Below, in pieces: positions 7,160-14,323 of a stretch of DNA of 64,000 nucleotides. Positions within the stretch are counted from its first letter, which is position 1. Every line of letters begins with the position of its first letter. The notes below the pieces were generated by a model. The model was not told where the DNA came from. It did no database searches and saw only the letters and a list, made by a program, of their open reading frames with translations. The stretch covers positions 1 through 64,000 of the forward strand of contig NZ_BJEA01000007.1 in assembly GCF_005405425.1 (NCBI RefSeq), in the 5' to 3' direction. The DNA comes from Lactiplantibacillus modestisalitolerans (GTDB lineage Bacteria > Bacillota > Bacilli > Lactobacillales > Lactobacillaceae). The translations under genes and the position numbers were made by a program.

Positions 7160-8541
7160 TACAATTCATCTCCATTTTTTGCTAATACCCCTTGCAGCCA
7201 ATAATAAGACTTCTTGGGAACCCGTTTTAGATCCTTCAGATCATGGTTGCTACGGTTAACGTAAACGACACCGTAACGTTTTTCCATATCCGCGTGTGAA
7301 CTTGGAATATCAATCAGTCCCCAACCAAGGTAACCTAAGACCTTAGCGCCATCGATAAACATTGCATCCTTCATTGCTTGGATGTGTTCACGGTGGTAAC
7401 TGATGCGGGCGTCATCTTGAATTGGATGTTCGCCATCCCAGTGTTCCTTTAAACCAATCCCATTTTCAATCGGGAAAACGGGAACTTGGTACTGATCATA
7501 AAGTTTCGTGATCAAATTACGGAAGCCGAGTGGATCAATTGTCCAATCCCAGGCGCTGGCAGGCAGGAAGCGGTTAGTCTCAAACGAATAATTGAGATAG
7601 CGGTTCGGAACGGCATCCGCAGGAACCTTGTCCCCGTTGATCACCGTCGAACGATAATAACTAAAGGCTAAAAAATCCGCTTTCATTTTGGCGATTGTTT
7701 CTAAATCACCGGCCTGTAAATCAAAGTCAATTCCGTTCTGTTCAACGTAGTGCATGACTTCTGGTGAATAATGACCGTGGACGTAGGCTTCGTTCAAGTT
7801 ATTGTTTAAGAACTCATCACTCTTGCGCGCCAACATCACGTCAATTGGTTTCGCCGTTTCTGGATAAACTGGTGTGTAAGCCAACATTCCACCGATTTGA
7901 ACGTCGGTATAGTGACTGTGCACATAATTATCCAAGCGGGCGTGCGCCAACATCGTGTGGTGAAAAATCCGGTACAAGTCATTAATACTCTTGTCACCAT
8001 GCGTGTAACCAGAAATGTTGAAGACCTCATCGGTAAAGTACAGGTTGTGCTCGTTAAACACGATCCAATACTTCACACGATCAGCGAAGTGGTCAATCAT
8101 CTTTTCCCCAAAACGGACAAACGCATCTACCGTGTGTCGCGACATGAACCCGTTTTCATTTTCAGCTAACGCTAACGGCATGTCGAAATGGTACAGGCAG
8201 ATCATCGGGGTAATGCCCCGGGCTAACATCGCGTCGACCAAGCGGTCATAAAACGCGATTCCCTTCGGATTAAAATCACCATCGCCATCGGGAACGACCC
8301 GCGACCACGAAATTTGAATGCGGTACATATTCATATGCAACGCCTGCATAATGTCGAGATCTTCTTCGTAGCGGTGGTACTCGTCGATGGCATCGTGCCA
8401 ATCCGAAGTATTAGCGGTCGCCGGACGAACGTCGTAAACCGAACGTCCCTTGCCGTCTTCGTTCCAAGCACCTTCAGTTTGCATGCTGGAGACTGAGTTT
8501 CCCCAGAAAAAATCTTTAGGCATTTGTCGCGCCATTTTCAT
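7159..8541 (-). CDS. 6-phospho-beta-glucosidase, GH1
   Basis: About 460 aa. Start taken at ATG 8541 (SD GGAGG, spacing 6); an adjacent ATG at 8544 and one at 8535 are alternatives. GH1 features: FFWGNSVSSMQTEGAW at the N-terminus, acid/base Glu in FNEHN (about E164), nucleophile in PIENG (about E359). The acid/base motif is NEH rather than the usual NEP. Cleaves phosphorylated beta-glucosides delivered by the adjacent IIC/IIB into glucose 6-phosphate and the aglycone or sugar. First gene of the operon, behind a sigma-A promoter and a cre site. Confidence 0.93.
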   Translation of the reverse strand: MKMARQMPKDFFWGNSVSSMQTEGAWNEDGKGRSVYDVRPATANTSDWHDAIDEYHRYEEDLDIMQALHMNMYRIQISWSRVVPDGDGDFNPKGIAFYDRLVDAMLARGITPMICLYHFDMPLALAENENGFMSRHTVDAFVRFGEKMIDHFADRVKYWIVFNEHNLYFTDEVFNISGYTHGDKSINDLYRIFHHTMLAHARLDNYVHSHYTDVQIGGMLAYTPVYPETAKPIDVMLARKSDEFLNNNLNEAYVHGHYSPEVMHYVEQNGIDFDLQAGDLETIAKMKADFLAFSYYRSTVINGDKVPADAVPNRYLNYSFETNRFLPASAWDWTIDPLGFRNLITKLYDQYQVPVFPIENGIGLKEHWDGEHPIQDDARISYHREHIQAMKDAMFIDGAKVLGYLGWGLIDIPSSHADMEKRYGVVYVNRSNHDLKDLKRVPKKSYYWLQGVLAKNGDEL

Positions 8542-8562
8542 CATCAACCTCCTTACTTTTTC

Positions 8563-8576
8563 GGAAAGCGTTTTCC
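8563..8576. promoter_or_regulatory. CcpA cre site of beta-glucoside operon
   Basis: GGAAAGCGTTTTCC is near-palindromic and fits the catabolite-responsive-element core. It sits just downstream of the -10 hexamer and covers the expected start of transcription, the usual position for CcpA roadblock repression by preferred sugars. Confidence 0.75.
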
Positions 8577-8585
8577 TCACCAAAA

Positions 8586-8614
8586 ATATTAGCCCATCCC
8601 AGCCCCAAAATCAA
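8586..8614 (-). promoter_or_regulatory. Sigma-A promoter of beta-glucoside operon
   Basis: Minus strand TTGATT (8609-8614), 17-bp spacer, TAATAT (8586-8591). The cre site follows at once. No dedicated regulator gene or RNA antiterminator site was seen. The remaining stretch 8615-8857 is AT-rich with no supported gene. Confidence 0.7.
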
Positions 8615-8857
8615 TACTTTTTTTGTAAAAATATATACATTTGTTAATTTCAAGGCTGACATTTCATAGTGTGTTACATCAAAAATGCGATAACGACGGC
8701 GTTTTCTGCAGTTAAACACCTTTACAAAAGCTTTACTTTTACTGATGACGTTCGTTTAAGTGCCGCAATAATTGACCAACTAAGCTTAATTGGAATTAGA
8801 ATTTTAGCGAAGTTTGCGCCGGTTGACAATTTTAATGCTCATTTAAATTAACCTACG

Positions 8858-8907
8858 CAAAACGCCCCCGGCAATTCACCAGAATGAGGTGAGTAACCAG
8901 GGACGTT
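8858..8907 (-). terminator. Terminator of zinc-binding lipoprotein gene
   Basis: Long imperfect hairpin downstream of the 8915 stop. AACG(T)CCC(T)GG and CTCACC on one arm pair with GGTGA and CC(GG)GGGCGTT on the other, followed by TTTTG on the minus strand. Confidence 0.55.
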
Positions 8908-8914
8908 GCGGCAC

Positions 8915-9826
8915 TTACTTGGCCGCCGTTGACGCAAGCAATTGATTTAATTGTTTGTATTGCTGTAACATCCAACTTTGGTAACTAGTTTTAGCCGGCA
9001 TGGTTTCGGTCACATCCAAAACTGGGACGTTCGCTTGCTGCGCCCGCTTAACCATCGTTTTAACGATTGGATCGCTGACCTGCTTATTTTGAACGAACAA
9101 CGCGACTTTATGATTCGCTATGCCAGTTTGCATTTGTTGAATTACCTTAGGCGCCGGGTCAGTCCCCTTTTCAACCGCCCGCTCAAAGTTCGCGTTGGCA
9201 ACGGTCAGCCCAACTGCCGTCAGCGAATAGTCAAAGACGGGCTCACTCACGTACACTTGCTTCGTTGGCAGCTTGGCAACTCGTTGCTTAATGGCGGTTA
9301 ATTCTTGCGTGACCGGCTTCAATTTCGCTACGTAGCGTTTTGCGTTCGCTTTAAACGTAGCTGCGTTTTCCGGTTGTTGCTTAGCGAAGGTCTTCGCTAA
9401 GTAGGTCGCCGTCTGCTGCATCGTCTTGGGCCGGTACCAAAGGTGGGCGTTAGCACCGGTCTTTTTGCCGAGAACGTCTTCTCCAACCCGTACAAAGGTC
9501 GCTTGATTCGTTGACTTAACTAACTTATTCATCCAATGATCATAACCGAGGCCGTTCGCCACCACAACGTCAGCTTGACCAACTTGCTTAGCAATCGCCG
9601 TGGTTGGCTCGTAGTCGTGCGGATCCACGCTGGGTTGCGTAATGACGGACTTAACTTGAACGTGCTCTCCACCAACGGCCTTGGCAACCTCCCCATAAAA
9701 GTTAGTTGTCGAAACCACTTGTAGTTTGTCATTTCCCGCTGATTGCTGTTTCTGACACCCCATCAGGAAACTGATGCTGACGATTGCCACCAAGCTGGCG
9801 ATTGATCGAACCCATTTTTTTGACAC
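8915..9826 (-). CDS. Zinc/manganese ABC transporter substrate-binding lipoprotein (ZnuA/AdcA family)
   Basis: 303 aa, GTG start with SD GGAGGG. Lipoprotein signal peptide with lipobox LMGC (lipidated C24). SBP_bac_9 family: metal ligands likely H70 (DPHDYEP), H128 (NAHLW) and a third site at VSEPVFDY, where E195 replaces the histidine common in ZnuA, plus an acidic residue near the C-terminus. No permease or ATPase gene is adjacent, so it must use a transporter encoded elsewhere. Two Zur-like boxes upstream argue for zinc rather than manganese. Confidence 0.88.
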   Translation of the reverse strand: MSKKWVRSIASLVAIVSISFLMGCQKQQSAGNDKLQVVSTTNFYGEVAKAVGGEHVQVKSVITQPSVDPHDYEPTTAIAKQVGQADVVVANGLGYDHWMNKLVKSTNQATFVRVGEDVLGKKTGANAHLWYRPKTMQQTATYLAKTFAKQQPENAATFKANAKRYVAKLKPVTQELTAIKQRVAKLPTKQVYVSEPVFDYSLTAVGLTVANANFERAVEKGTDPAPKVIQQMQTGIANHKVALFVQNKQVSDPIVKTMVKRAQQANVPVLDVTETMPAKTSYQSWMLQQYKQLNQLLASTAAK

Positions 9827-9846
9827 GGTAAACCCTCCAAAAGAAT

Positions 9847-9869
9847 TAAATAGTAATTATTACGTTTTA
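9847..9869. promoter_or_regulatory. Zur-like box, proximal
   Basis: TAAATAGTAAT-T-ATTACGTTTTA closely follows the Firmicutes Zur palindrome (TAAATCGTAAT-N-ATTACGATTTA). It begins about 20 bp upstream of the lipoprotein start codon and would repress the gene when zinc is plentiful. Confidence 0.7.
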
Positions 9870-9894
9870 AAGCATACCAATTCAAAGTGTAAAT

Positions 9895-9919
9895 GTAAAT
9901 AGTAATTTTTACTATTTAC
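9895..9919. promoter_or_regulatory. Zur-like box, distal
   Basis: GTAAATAGTAA-TTT-TTACTATTTAC is a perfect 11-bp inverted repeat, a second copy of the motif at 9847-9869. The centres are about 49 bp apart, allowing cooperative binding on the same DNA face. Confidence 0.65.
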
Positions 9920-9930
9920 TAAAAAGTGCT

Positions 9931-10049
9931 AAAAAAGCGCCAGCCACTACGGGCTAGCGCTTCGGGTGTTACTGGTGACAGCTTGCAACGTTCAAGCTTG
10001 GCACTCAAACGGCAGGGTTGTTTAAACATCTTGGCTAATTCTTATTATA
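9931..10049 (-). ncRNA. Candidate small RNA between znuA-like and MFS genes
   Basis: On the minus strand a perfect TATAAT (10044-10049) is followed, about 105 nt later, by an intrinsic terminator: GCGCtaGCC / GGCtgGCGC (9937-9960) then six T. No gene in this direction accounts for it. The predicted transcript contains a second hairpin, AGCTTG/CAAGCT. The -35 is weak (GCGACA, 18-19 bp). An open frame starting with ATG inside it has no ribosome-binding site and runs through the terminator, so I favour a non-coding RNA. The terminator also insulates the Zur-controlled gene. Confidence 0.35.
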
Positions 10050-10160
10050 GTAACTAGCCGCCGGAATTGTCGCCCGCTGACGTCTAAAATCCGCTTCCGG
10101 GAGCGGTTGACGGCCATTTTTTTGATAAGTGACTTAATTAATCAACGGTTACTCTGCTAA

Positions 10161-10195
10161 TAGTTGACAAAGCTAACGATTATGTCAAACTAAAC
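10161..10195 (+). promoter_or_regulatory. Inverted repeat at MFS exporter promoter (candidate operator)
   Basis: TAGTTGACA and TGTCAAACTA (one extra base) face each other across 12 bp. The left arm contains TTGACA (10164-10169), a consensus -35; the -10 is poor. An operator for a TetR- or MarR-like repressor overlapping the promoter is plausible, but no such gene is adjacent. Confidence 0.35.
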
Positions 10196-10223
10196 TAGTA
10201 TTATCAATTGGAGGCTTGTAACC

Positions 10224-11603
10224 ATGACAAATCCACGCATCACCCGGTCCTTAATTGTAATGGTGTTCGGAACGTTCTTCGGGATTCTCTGTTCCACCCT
10301 GATGAACACCGCCCTCCCACAATTAATGACCGTTTTTAACGTTACCGAAGCACAGGTCCAGTGGGTCACCAACGGTTACATGCTGGTCAACGCACTGATG
10401 ATTCCGGTCAGTGCCTTCCTGATCAAACGCTTTTCGTTTCGCCACCTATTTCTGATCGCAACGACCATTTTCTTACTTGGGACGACCCTCGGCGCGACTG
10501 GAACCTACTTTATCGTGGTCATCATCGCCCGGATGATTCAAGCCATCGGCGCTGGGATGATGATGCCGCTCGTTAACGTTCTCGCCATCCGCTACGCCCA
10601 ACCGGAAAAGAAGGGCGCCATTATGGGAATTATCGGCTTAGCCTTTAACTTTTCTCCCATTATTGGGCCAACGATTTCAGGAATTATTTTGGACTACCTT
10701 TCGTGGCGCTACCTTTTCATTATCATTATTCCATTGATTGCGCTCACGCTACTGGCTGCCTGGTTCATATTACCAAACATCGCCCATAACGAACTCCCCA
10801 GCTTTGACTTGCGGGGCCTGATCATCATCAGCATCGGCTTATGGTCGCTACTAATGGGATTATCTAGCATTTCCGCCGCCCACTTCTGGTCGTGGCGGGT
10901 CGCCGGGCTGATTGCGGTTGGCCTAATTTTTACCATTATTTTTATTGGTTCCCAACGCAACCACACCGATCCGTTGATCAACCTACACGTCTTCCGCCAC
11001 AAACAGTTCGTCGTAGCGACCACCATTAACACGCTGATCACGGCCACCATGTACGGCAATACCATTTTACTGCCATTATTAATTCAAACGATTCAGCACC
11101 GCAGCGCGCTCGTTTCCGGGCTAGTCGTTTTGCCCGGCGCACTCCTAACGGGGACCCTTTCACGGCTAAGTGGCCGCTTATACGACCGCCTCGACGTTCG
11201 CTGGCTCGTGTATACCGGTCTGACGATTGACTGCCTGGGCACGCTCCTGCAAGCGCTGATTGGGACCAACAGCACACCGGTGGTCCTCGCAATTTTCCAA
11301 ACCGTCCGCCAGTTCGGCTTAGTCACCATGTTAATCCCCCTGCAAACGCACGCCTTGGGGCTCTTACCATACGACATTGTGCCCGACGGCGTGGCAACCT
11401 TCAACACGATTCGGCAAGTGGCGGCCTCGTTCGGGACGGCGCTGATCGTGGCGGTCGTCGCCAACGTCAACCAGCACTGGACGCAACAAGCCGGCTTTTA
11501 CGGCATCACCGCTGGCTTTTTAGTCTGCCTCAGTTTACTGCTAGTCGCCCTAGTCGTGGCGAAGGCGTTAACCAAGCAGAAGCCAACGACATCACAGTCA
11601 TGA
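10224..11603 (+). CDS. MFS drug:H+ antiporter (DHA2-like)
   Basis: 459 aa, 12-14 hydrophobic segments, SD GGAGG before the ATG. Diagnostic motifs: MNTALPQLMTVFNVTEAQVQW in the first helix and loop, GYMLVNALMIPVSAFL, and motif C-like LAFNFSPIIGPTISG in helix 5, which marks proton antiporters. It probably expels hydrophobic or cationic compounds; the substrate is unknown. Its TGA stop originally lay six bases before a strong terminator, but a 178-bp MITE derivative (11610-11787) has inserted between them. Confidence 0.85.
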   Translation: MTNPRITRSLIVMVFGTFFGILCSTLMNTALPQLMTVFNVTEAQVQWVTNGYMLVNALMIPVSAFLIKRFSFRHLFLIATTIFLLGTTLGATGTYFIVVIIARMIQAIGAGMMMPLVNVLAIRYAQPEKKGAIMGIIGLAFNFSPIIGPTISGIILDYLSWRYLFIIIIPLIALTLLAAWFILPNIAHNELPSFDLRGLIIISIGLWSLLMGLSSISAAHFWSWRVAGLIAVGLIFTIIFIGSQRNHTDPLINLHVFRHKQFVVATTINTLITATMYGNTILLPLLIQTIQHRSALVSGLVVLPGALLTGTLSRLSGRLYDRLDVRWLVYTGLTIDCLGTLLQALIGTNSTPVVLAIFQTVRQFGLVTMLIPLQTHALGLLPYDIVPDGVATFNTIRQVAASFGTALIVAVVANVNQHWTQQAGFYGITAGFLVCLSLLLVALVVAKALTKQKPTTSQS

Positions 11604-11609
11604 GTAAGC

Positions 11610-11787
11610 GTTTCTGTACCAATCGATGTTGATATATATGCCGCCAGCAGCGGGTGAAACTGATTCTGCTGAACGTCTATTAAATTAAGTACAACTTTCT
11701 TACCCACATATTCTGGTTAACATGCTGAATTTTTAACAAATCAACTGATCTCTTTGTTAGCAGATTAAACCCGCATATCACAGAACC
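11610..11787 (-). mobile_element. MITE-like element D: ends retained, structured core lost
   Basis: Ends GTTTCTGTACCAATCG and, on the complement, GGTTCTGTGATATGCG match the ends of elements A and B. GAGTAAGC (11602-11609) and GAATAAGC (11788-11795) flank it as an 8-bp duplication with one change. The low-coordinate end still carries GCCGCCAGCAGCGGGTG, the 3' strand of helix P1, but the partner strand and the whole core are gone. The GA of the MFS stop codon forms part of the duplicated target. About 178 bp, no coding. Confidence 0.7.
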
Positions 11788-11792
11788 GAATA

Positions 11793-11835
11793 AGCGCCCC
11801 CAGCGACCATTGTGGTTGCTGGGGGCGCTCGTTTT
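11793..11835. terminator. Strong terminator, displaced from MFS gene by element D
   Basis: AGCGCCCCCAGC and GCTGGGGGCGCT form a 12-bp helix extended inward by GACC/GGTT, followed by CGTTTT. Removing element D and one target copy would place it immediately after the MFS stop codon. Confidence 0.85.
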
Positions 11836-11844
11836 CTGCTGTGT

Positions 11845-12265
11845 GGCCGAAACGTGTTCCAGGCCAACTGACGCCTGCGCCTACTACGCTAAAGCCACAG
11901 TGCCCCAAACCGGCACCATGTCCTTAGCTAGGTAGTGCTCAGCATCAACCCGTTGGTCCTCCACACTCTGCCTTACAGTCGAAACGTGTTCGGCTAGGCT
12001 GGTCCTGCGGTTAGCTACGTCACCGGCACCATGCACAAACTCGCCCCCTGCTATATAGCCGAAACGTGCTCAACCCAGCTGACCTCTGCGCTTGCTACGC
12101 TAAGGCGCCATCGCCAAGCCCAGGCGATAAACACTTCTCTGCCTTATGGCCGAAACGTGTTCGGCCAGGCTGGTCCTGCGGTTAGCTACGTCACCGGCAC
12201 TATGCAAAGTTCGCATACCACCGGTGGCTAGGCTAATCCTCAGACCAACCCGCCTGGCCTCGCAC
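11845..12265 (+). repeat. CGAAACGTG-module repeat array, copy 2
   Basis: Four modules of about 78-135 bp start at CGAAACGTG near 11848, 11982, 12060 and 12151. Two types alternate: one continues TTCGGCYAGGCTGGTCC and CTGCGGTTAGCTACG, the other has GCGCTTGCTACGCTAAG and GGCGCCATCGCC. The types are themselves related. The array fills the convergent gap between the MFS gene and rsgA, and the homology continues into the last codons of rsgA (to about 12265). It is not CRISPR: whole modules are repeated and no unique spacers exist. Function unknown. Confidence 0.8.
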
Positions 12266-13307
12266 TCTTCAAAAATTTCTTCATCTCCCTACGACTCCCA
12301 AACATCCGCGCCACCTTTGCCTGCTCCAACTGACGCGCATCCATTCCCTGGTACTGCATCTCTCGCTGCAACTTGCGATAACTCGCCAAACGCTCCGGCG
12401 ATAGCTCGCCCGCTTCCACGGCCTTCCGCACCGCACAGCCCGGTTCCGTCTCATGCTGACAATCCCGGAAATGGCACTTCGCCGCCAACGTCGCAATATC
12501 CACAAAACTGCGGTCCAAATCACCCGCAACCAGTTGCAATTCACGCATCCCCGGGGTATCGATCACGACCGCCCCCGCCGGTAACCGCAACAACTGTCGG
12601 TGCGTCGTCGCGTGGCGTCCATGGGCATCCGCACTGCGAATCGTCTTCGTCGTCATCACTTCGGCACCCATTAACCGGTTAATTAAGGTCGATTTACCGA
12701 CTCCCGACGACCCAATAAACGCGACCGACTGGCCCGCCTTTAAGTACGGCGTTAATTCCGATAAGCCGGTACCCATTTCAGCTGAACAGCTGATGACTGG
12801 CACCCCAATCGTAACGGGTTCCAATTCAGCTAACTGTTCAGCTAAATTGTTCGTGACGTCCGCCTTGGTTAGCACCACGACCGGCTGCGCACCACTTTCC
12901 CAGACCATCGTGAGGTAGCGTTCAATTCGCCTTACATTAAAGTTGGCGTTCAGCGACATACAAATAAACACGGTGTTCAAGTTGGCCGCAATCAATTGGC
13001 CCTGACCATCACCGACAGCCGCACCGCGGACAAGCACGCTCTGACGCGGTAAAATCGTCTGAATTTGGGCCTGATCACTATCCGTCGCCGTCAGTAGGAC
13101 CCAGTCACCAACCGTTGGAAAATCCACGTTACCGCTGGCCTGATGGCGTTGGTGCCCACTAACCATTGCCGTCAATTCACCAGTGGCCGTGATGACTTGG
13201 TAAAATTCGCGGTGCTGGGCCGTGACCCGGGCAAGCGTCATCGTGGGTTGTTGGTCGGCAGTGGCCTTTAAAGTTGGGGTTAAACCATAATTATTTAAAT
13301 TAATTGT
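12240..13307 (-). CDS. rsgA: Ribosome small-subunit-dependent GTPase A
   Basis: 355 aa from ATG 13307; a longer in-frame reading to 13433 would translate through the leader terminator and is rejected. OB-fold N-terminus, then a circularly permuted GTPase: TKAD (G4), SCSAEMG (G5), GSSGVGKSTLINRLMG (P-loop), DTPGMREL (G3). The C-terminal zinc module is CHFRDCQHETEPGC. RsgA (YjeQ) acts in late 30S assembly. The final residues (about KSARPGGLV and stop) lie in sequence matching the repeat at 15535, so the tail seems remodelled by the repeat. The leader contains a five-codon reading frame and a terminator. Confidence 0.93.
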   Translation of the reverse strand, partial: TINLNNYGLTPTLKATADQQPTMTLARVTAQHREFYQVITATGELTAMVSGHQRHQASGNVDFPTVGDWVLLTATDSDQAQIQTILPRQSVLVRGAAVGDGQGQLIAANLNTVFICMSLNANFNVRRIERYLTMVWESGAQPVVVLTKADVTNNLAEQLAELEPVTIGVPVISCSAEMGTGLSELTPYLKAGQSVAFIGSSGVGKSTLINRLMGAEVMTTKTIRSADAHGRHATTHRQLLRLPAGAVVIDTPGMRELQLVAGDLDRSFVDIATLAAKCHFRDCQHETEPGCAVRKAVEAGELSPERLASYRKLQREMQYQGMDARQLEQAKVARMFGSRREMKKFLKSARPGGLV

Positions 13308-13367
13308 CATTATTTTATAAATTCCTCTCAGGCGCACCCCCCACCTAGTGATTGACCAAAAAAGCGC

Positions 13368-13396
13368 AAAAAAAGACGCCGTCAAATGACCGCGTC
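13368..13396 (-). terminator. rsgA: Leader terminator upstream of rsgA (attenuator candidate)
   Basis: Minus strand GACGC(G)GTCA-ttt-GAC(G)GCGTC followed by seven T, located about 60 nt before the rsgA start and about 140 nt downstream of its promoter. No other minus-strand gene lies upstream that it could end. Confidence 0.6.
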
Positions 13397-13495
13397 GCCG
13401 AGTTGGCGGGTCGCGGATGTCAATCATATTCAACTAGGTATTGGGGTACACAAAACTAGCGCGAGCCGTAGCTCACTTCAGTAATTGTCAATAAC

Positions 13496-13513
13496 CTAGC
13501 CGATGACCGACAT
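13496..13513 (-). CDS. Five-codon leader peptide in rsgA leader
   Basis: AAGGAGG, eight bases, then ATG TCG GTC ATC GGC TAG: a frame for MSVIG with a near-perfect Shine-Dalgarno, stronger than that of rsgA itself. It lies between the promoter (13545-13573) and the leader terminator. GGATGTC, which spans its start codon, can pair with GACATCC near 13418, just before the terminator. A ribosome on this frame could therefore change the fold. The peptide is inferred only from these signals. Confidence 0.4.
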   Translation of the reverse strand: MSVIG

Positions 13514-13544
13514 CCAGCAACCCTCCTTCACATAAGTTACAGTT

Positions 13545-13573
13545 ACAATAGCATGGTTCAAAAATTTAGTCAA
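13545..13573 (-). promoter_or_regulatory. rsgA: Sigma-A promoter of rsgA
   Basis: Minus strand TTGACT (13568-13573), 17-bp spacer, TATTGT (13545-13550). It predicts a leader of about 230 nt, long for this gene. Confidence 0.6.
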
Positions 13574-13638
13574 TTAAAAAAATCAACGCACCGCGTTCCC
13601 GTAGTTATTAGTAACCCCCTAAGAAAGGACGTGTTATC

Positions 13639-14235
13639 TTGATTACTACCTGGTTTCCTGATGATCCGCTGTACAACCGCTACTACCCAGACAATCCCGC
13701 CTACCGGCACTACTTTGAATTTGAATGGGGCGTTCCTTCCCATGACGACGCCCAACTCTTCGAAATGCTCAGTTTAAGTGGCTTTGCGGCCGGGCTCAAC
13801 TGGCGTAGTGTCCTGAATAAGCGCGCCGCGTTTCGGCGCGCATTCGCTAACTGGCAACTTGAACGGATCATTGACTTAGACGTTACTTCACTCCAAAACG
13901 ACCCCACCATCATCCGCAACCACCGTAAAATCCAAGCCGTCCGCCACAACGCCCAACTCGTGCTTGCGATTCAACGGCACCAAACTTTCGACCAGTACCT
14001 CTGGCAGCAAATCGGTTACCAGCAACACCGCCTGATTGTTAGCCGTTACGCGGACCTGCCACGAACCAGTACGGTCGGTGATCAACTCGCAGCCACCCTT
14101 AAGCAAGCCGGCTTTCAATTTGTTGGCCCGGTCACGGTCCACGCCTGGCTCGTAACCGTTGGCCTGATTCACGCCCGCCCCGACCAACGGGGACTAGTCC
14201 GGCCGCGACCCGGAAAAACTAATTTGCCTACCTAA
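13639..14235 (+). CDS. Divergent DNA-3-methyladenine glycosylase I homologue
   Basis: 198 aa with a TTG start (SD AAAGGA). It follows Tag over most of its length: DPLYNRYY, EWGVPSHDDAQLFEML, AAGLNWRSVLNKR, IIRNHRKIQAVRHNA, GFQFVGPVT. Compared with E. coli Tag (from memory), the zinc-snap ligands near both ends (Cys4, His17, His175, Cys179) are all absent, and the pocket glutamate in LEGQQAGLSW is Ser here (LSGFAAGLNW). The fold is probably retained, but activity on 3-methyladenine is uncertain. Single gene, divergent from rsgA. Confidence 0.75.
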   Translation: MITTWFPDDPLYNRYYPDNPAYRHYFEFEWGVPSHDDAQLFEMLSLSGFAAGLNWRSVLNKRAAFRRAFANWQLERIIDLDVTSLQNDPTIIRNHRKIQAVRHNAQLVLAIQRHQTFDQYLWQQIGYQQHRLIVSRYADLPRTSTVGDQLAATLKQAGFQFVGPVTVHAWLVTVGLIHARPDQRGLVRPRPGKTNLPT

Positions 14236-14323
14236 ATTGAACAATTAAGGTCATTATTTAGTGAATTTAAGCTAAAACTAATGAATTACCTATCGCTATT
14301 CGAAATTTAATCGACTATACTGG

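Noticed and set aside
8669-8851. 60-codon plus-strand frame between the beta-glucoside and zinc genes
   Set aside because: No ribosome-binding site, no similarity, and AT-rich chance composition.
9880-10009. Small peptide frame on the minus strand (starts MFKQPCRLSAK)
   Set aside because: No Shine-Dalgarno, and it would be read through the intrinsic terminator; the transcript is more likely non-coding.
11845-12265. Possible CRISPR array, from regularly repeated CGAAACGTG
   Set aside because: The whole module recurs with divergence, in two alternating types with uneven periods of about 78-135 bp. There are no unique spacers and no cas genes.
12146-12682. Pro/Ser-rich plus-strand frame of about 178 codons over the end of rsgA
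   Set aside because: Antisense to conserved rsgA coding sequence and to the repeat; no ribosome-binding site, no recognisable domain.
13308-13433. N-terminal extension of RsgA by 42 codons
   Set aside because: It would be translated from the leader terminator region and has no homology to RsgA N-termini; the ATG at 13307 gives a normal 355-residue protein.
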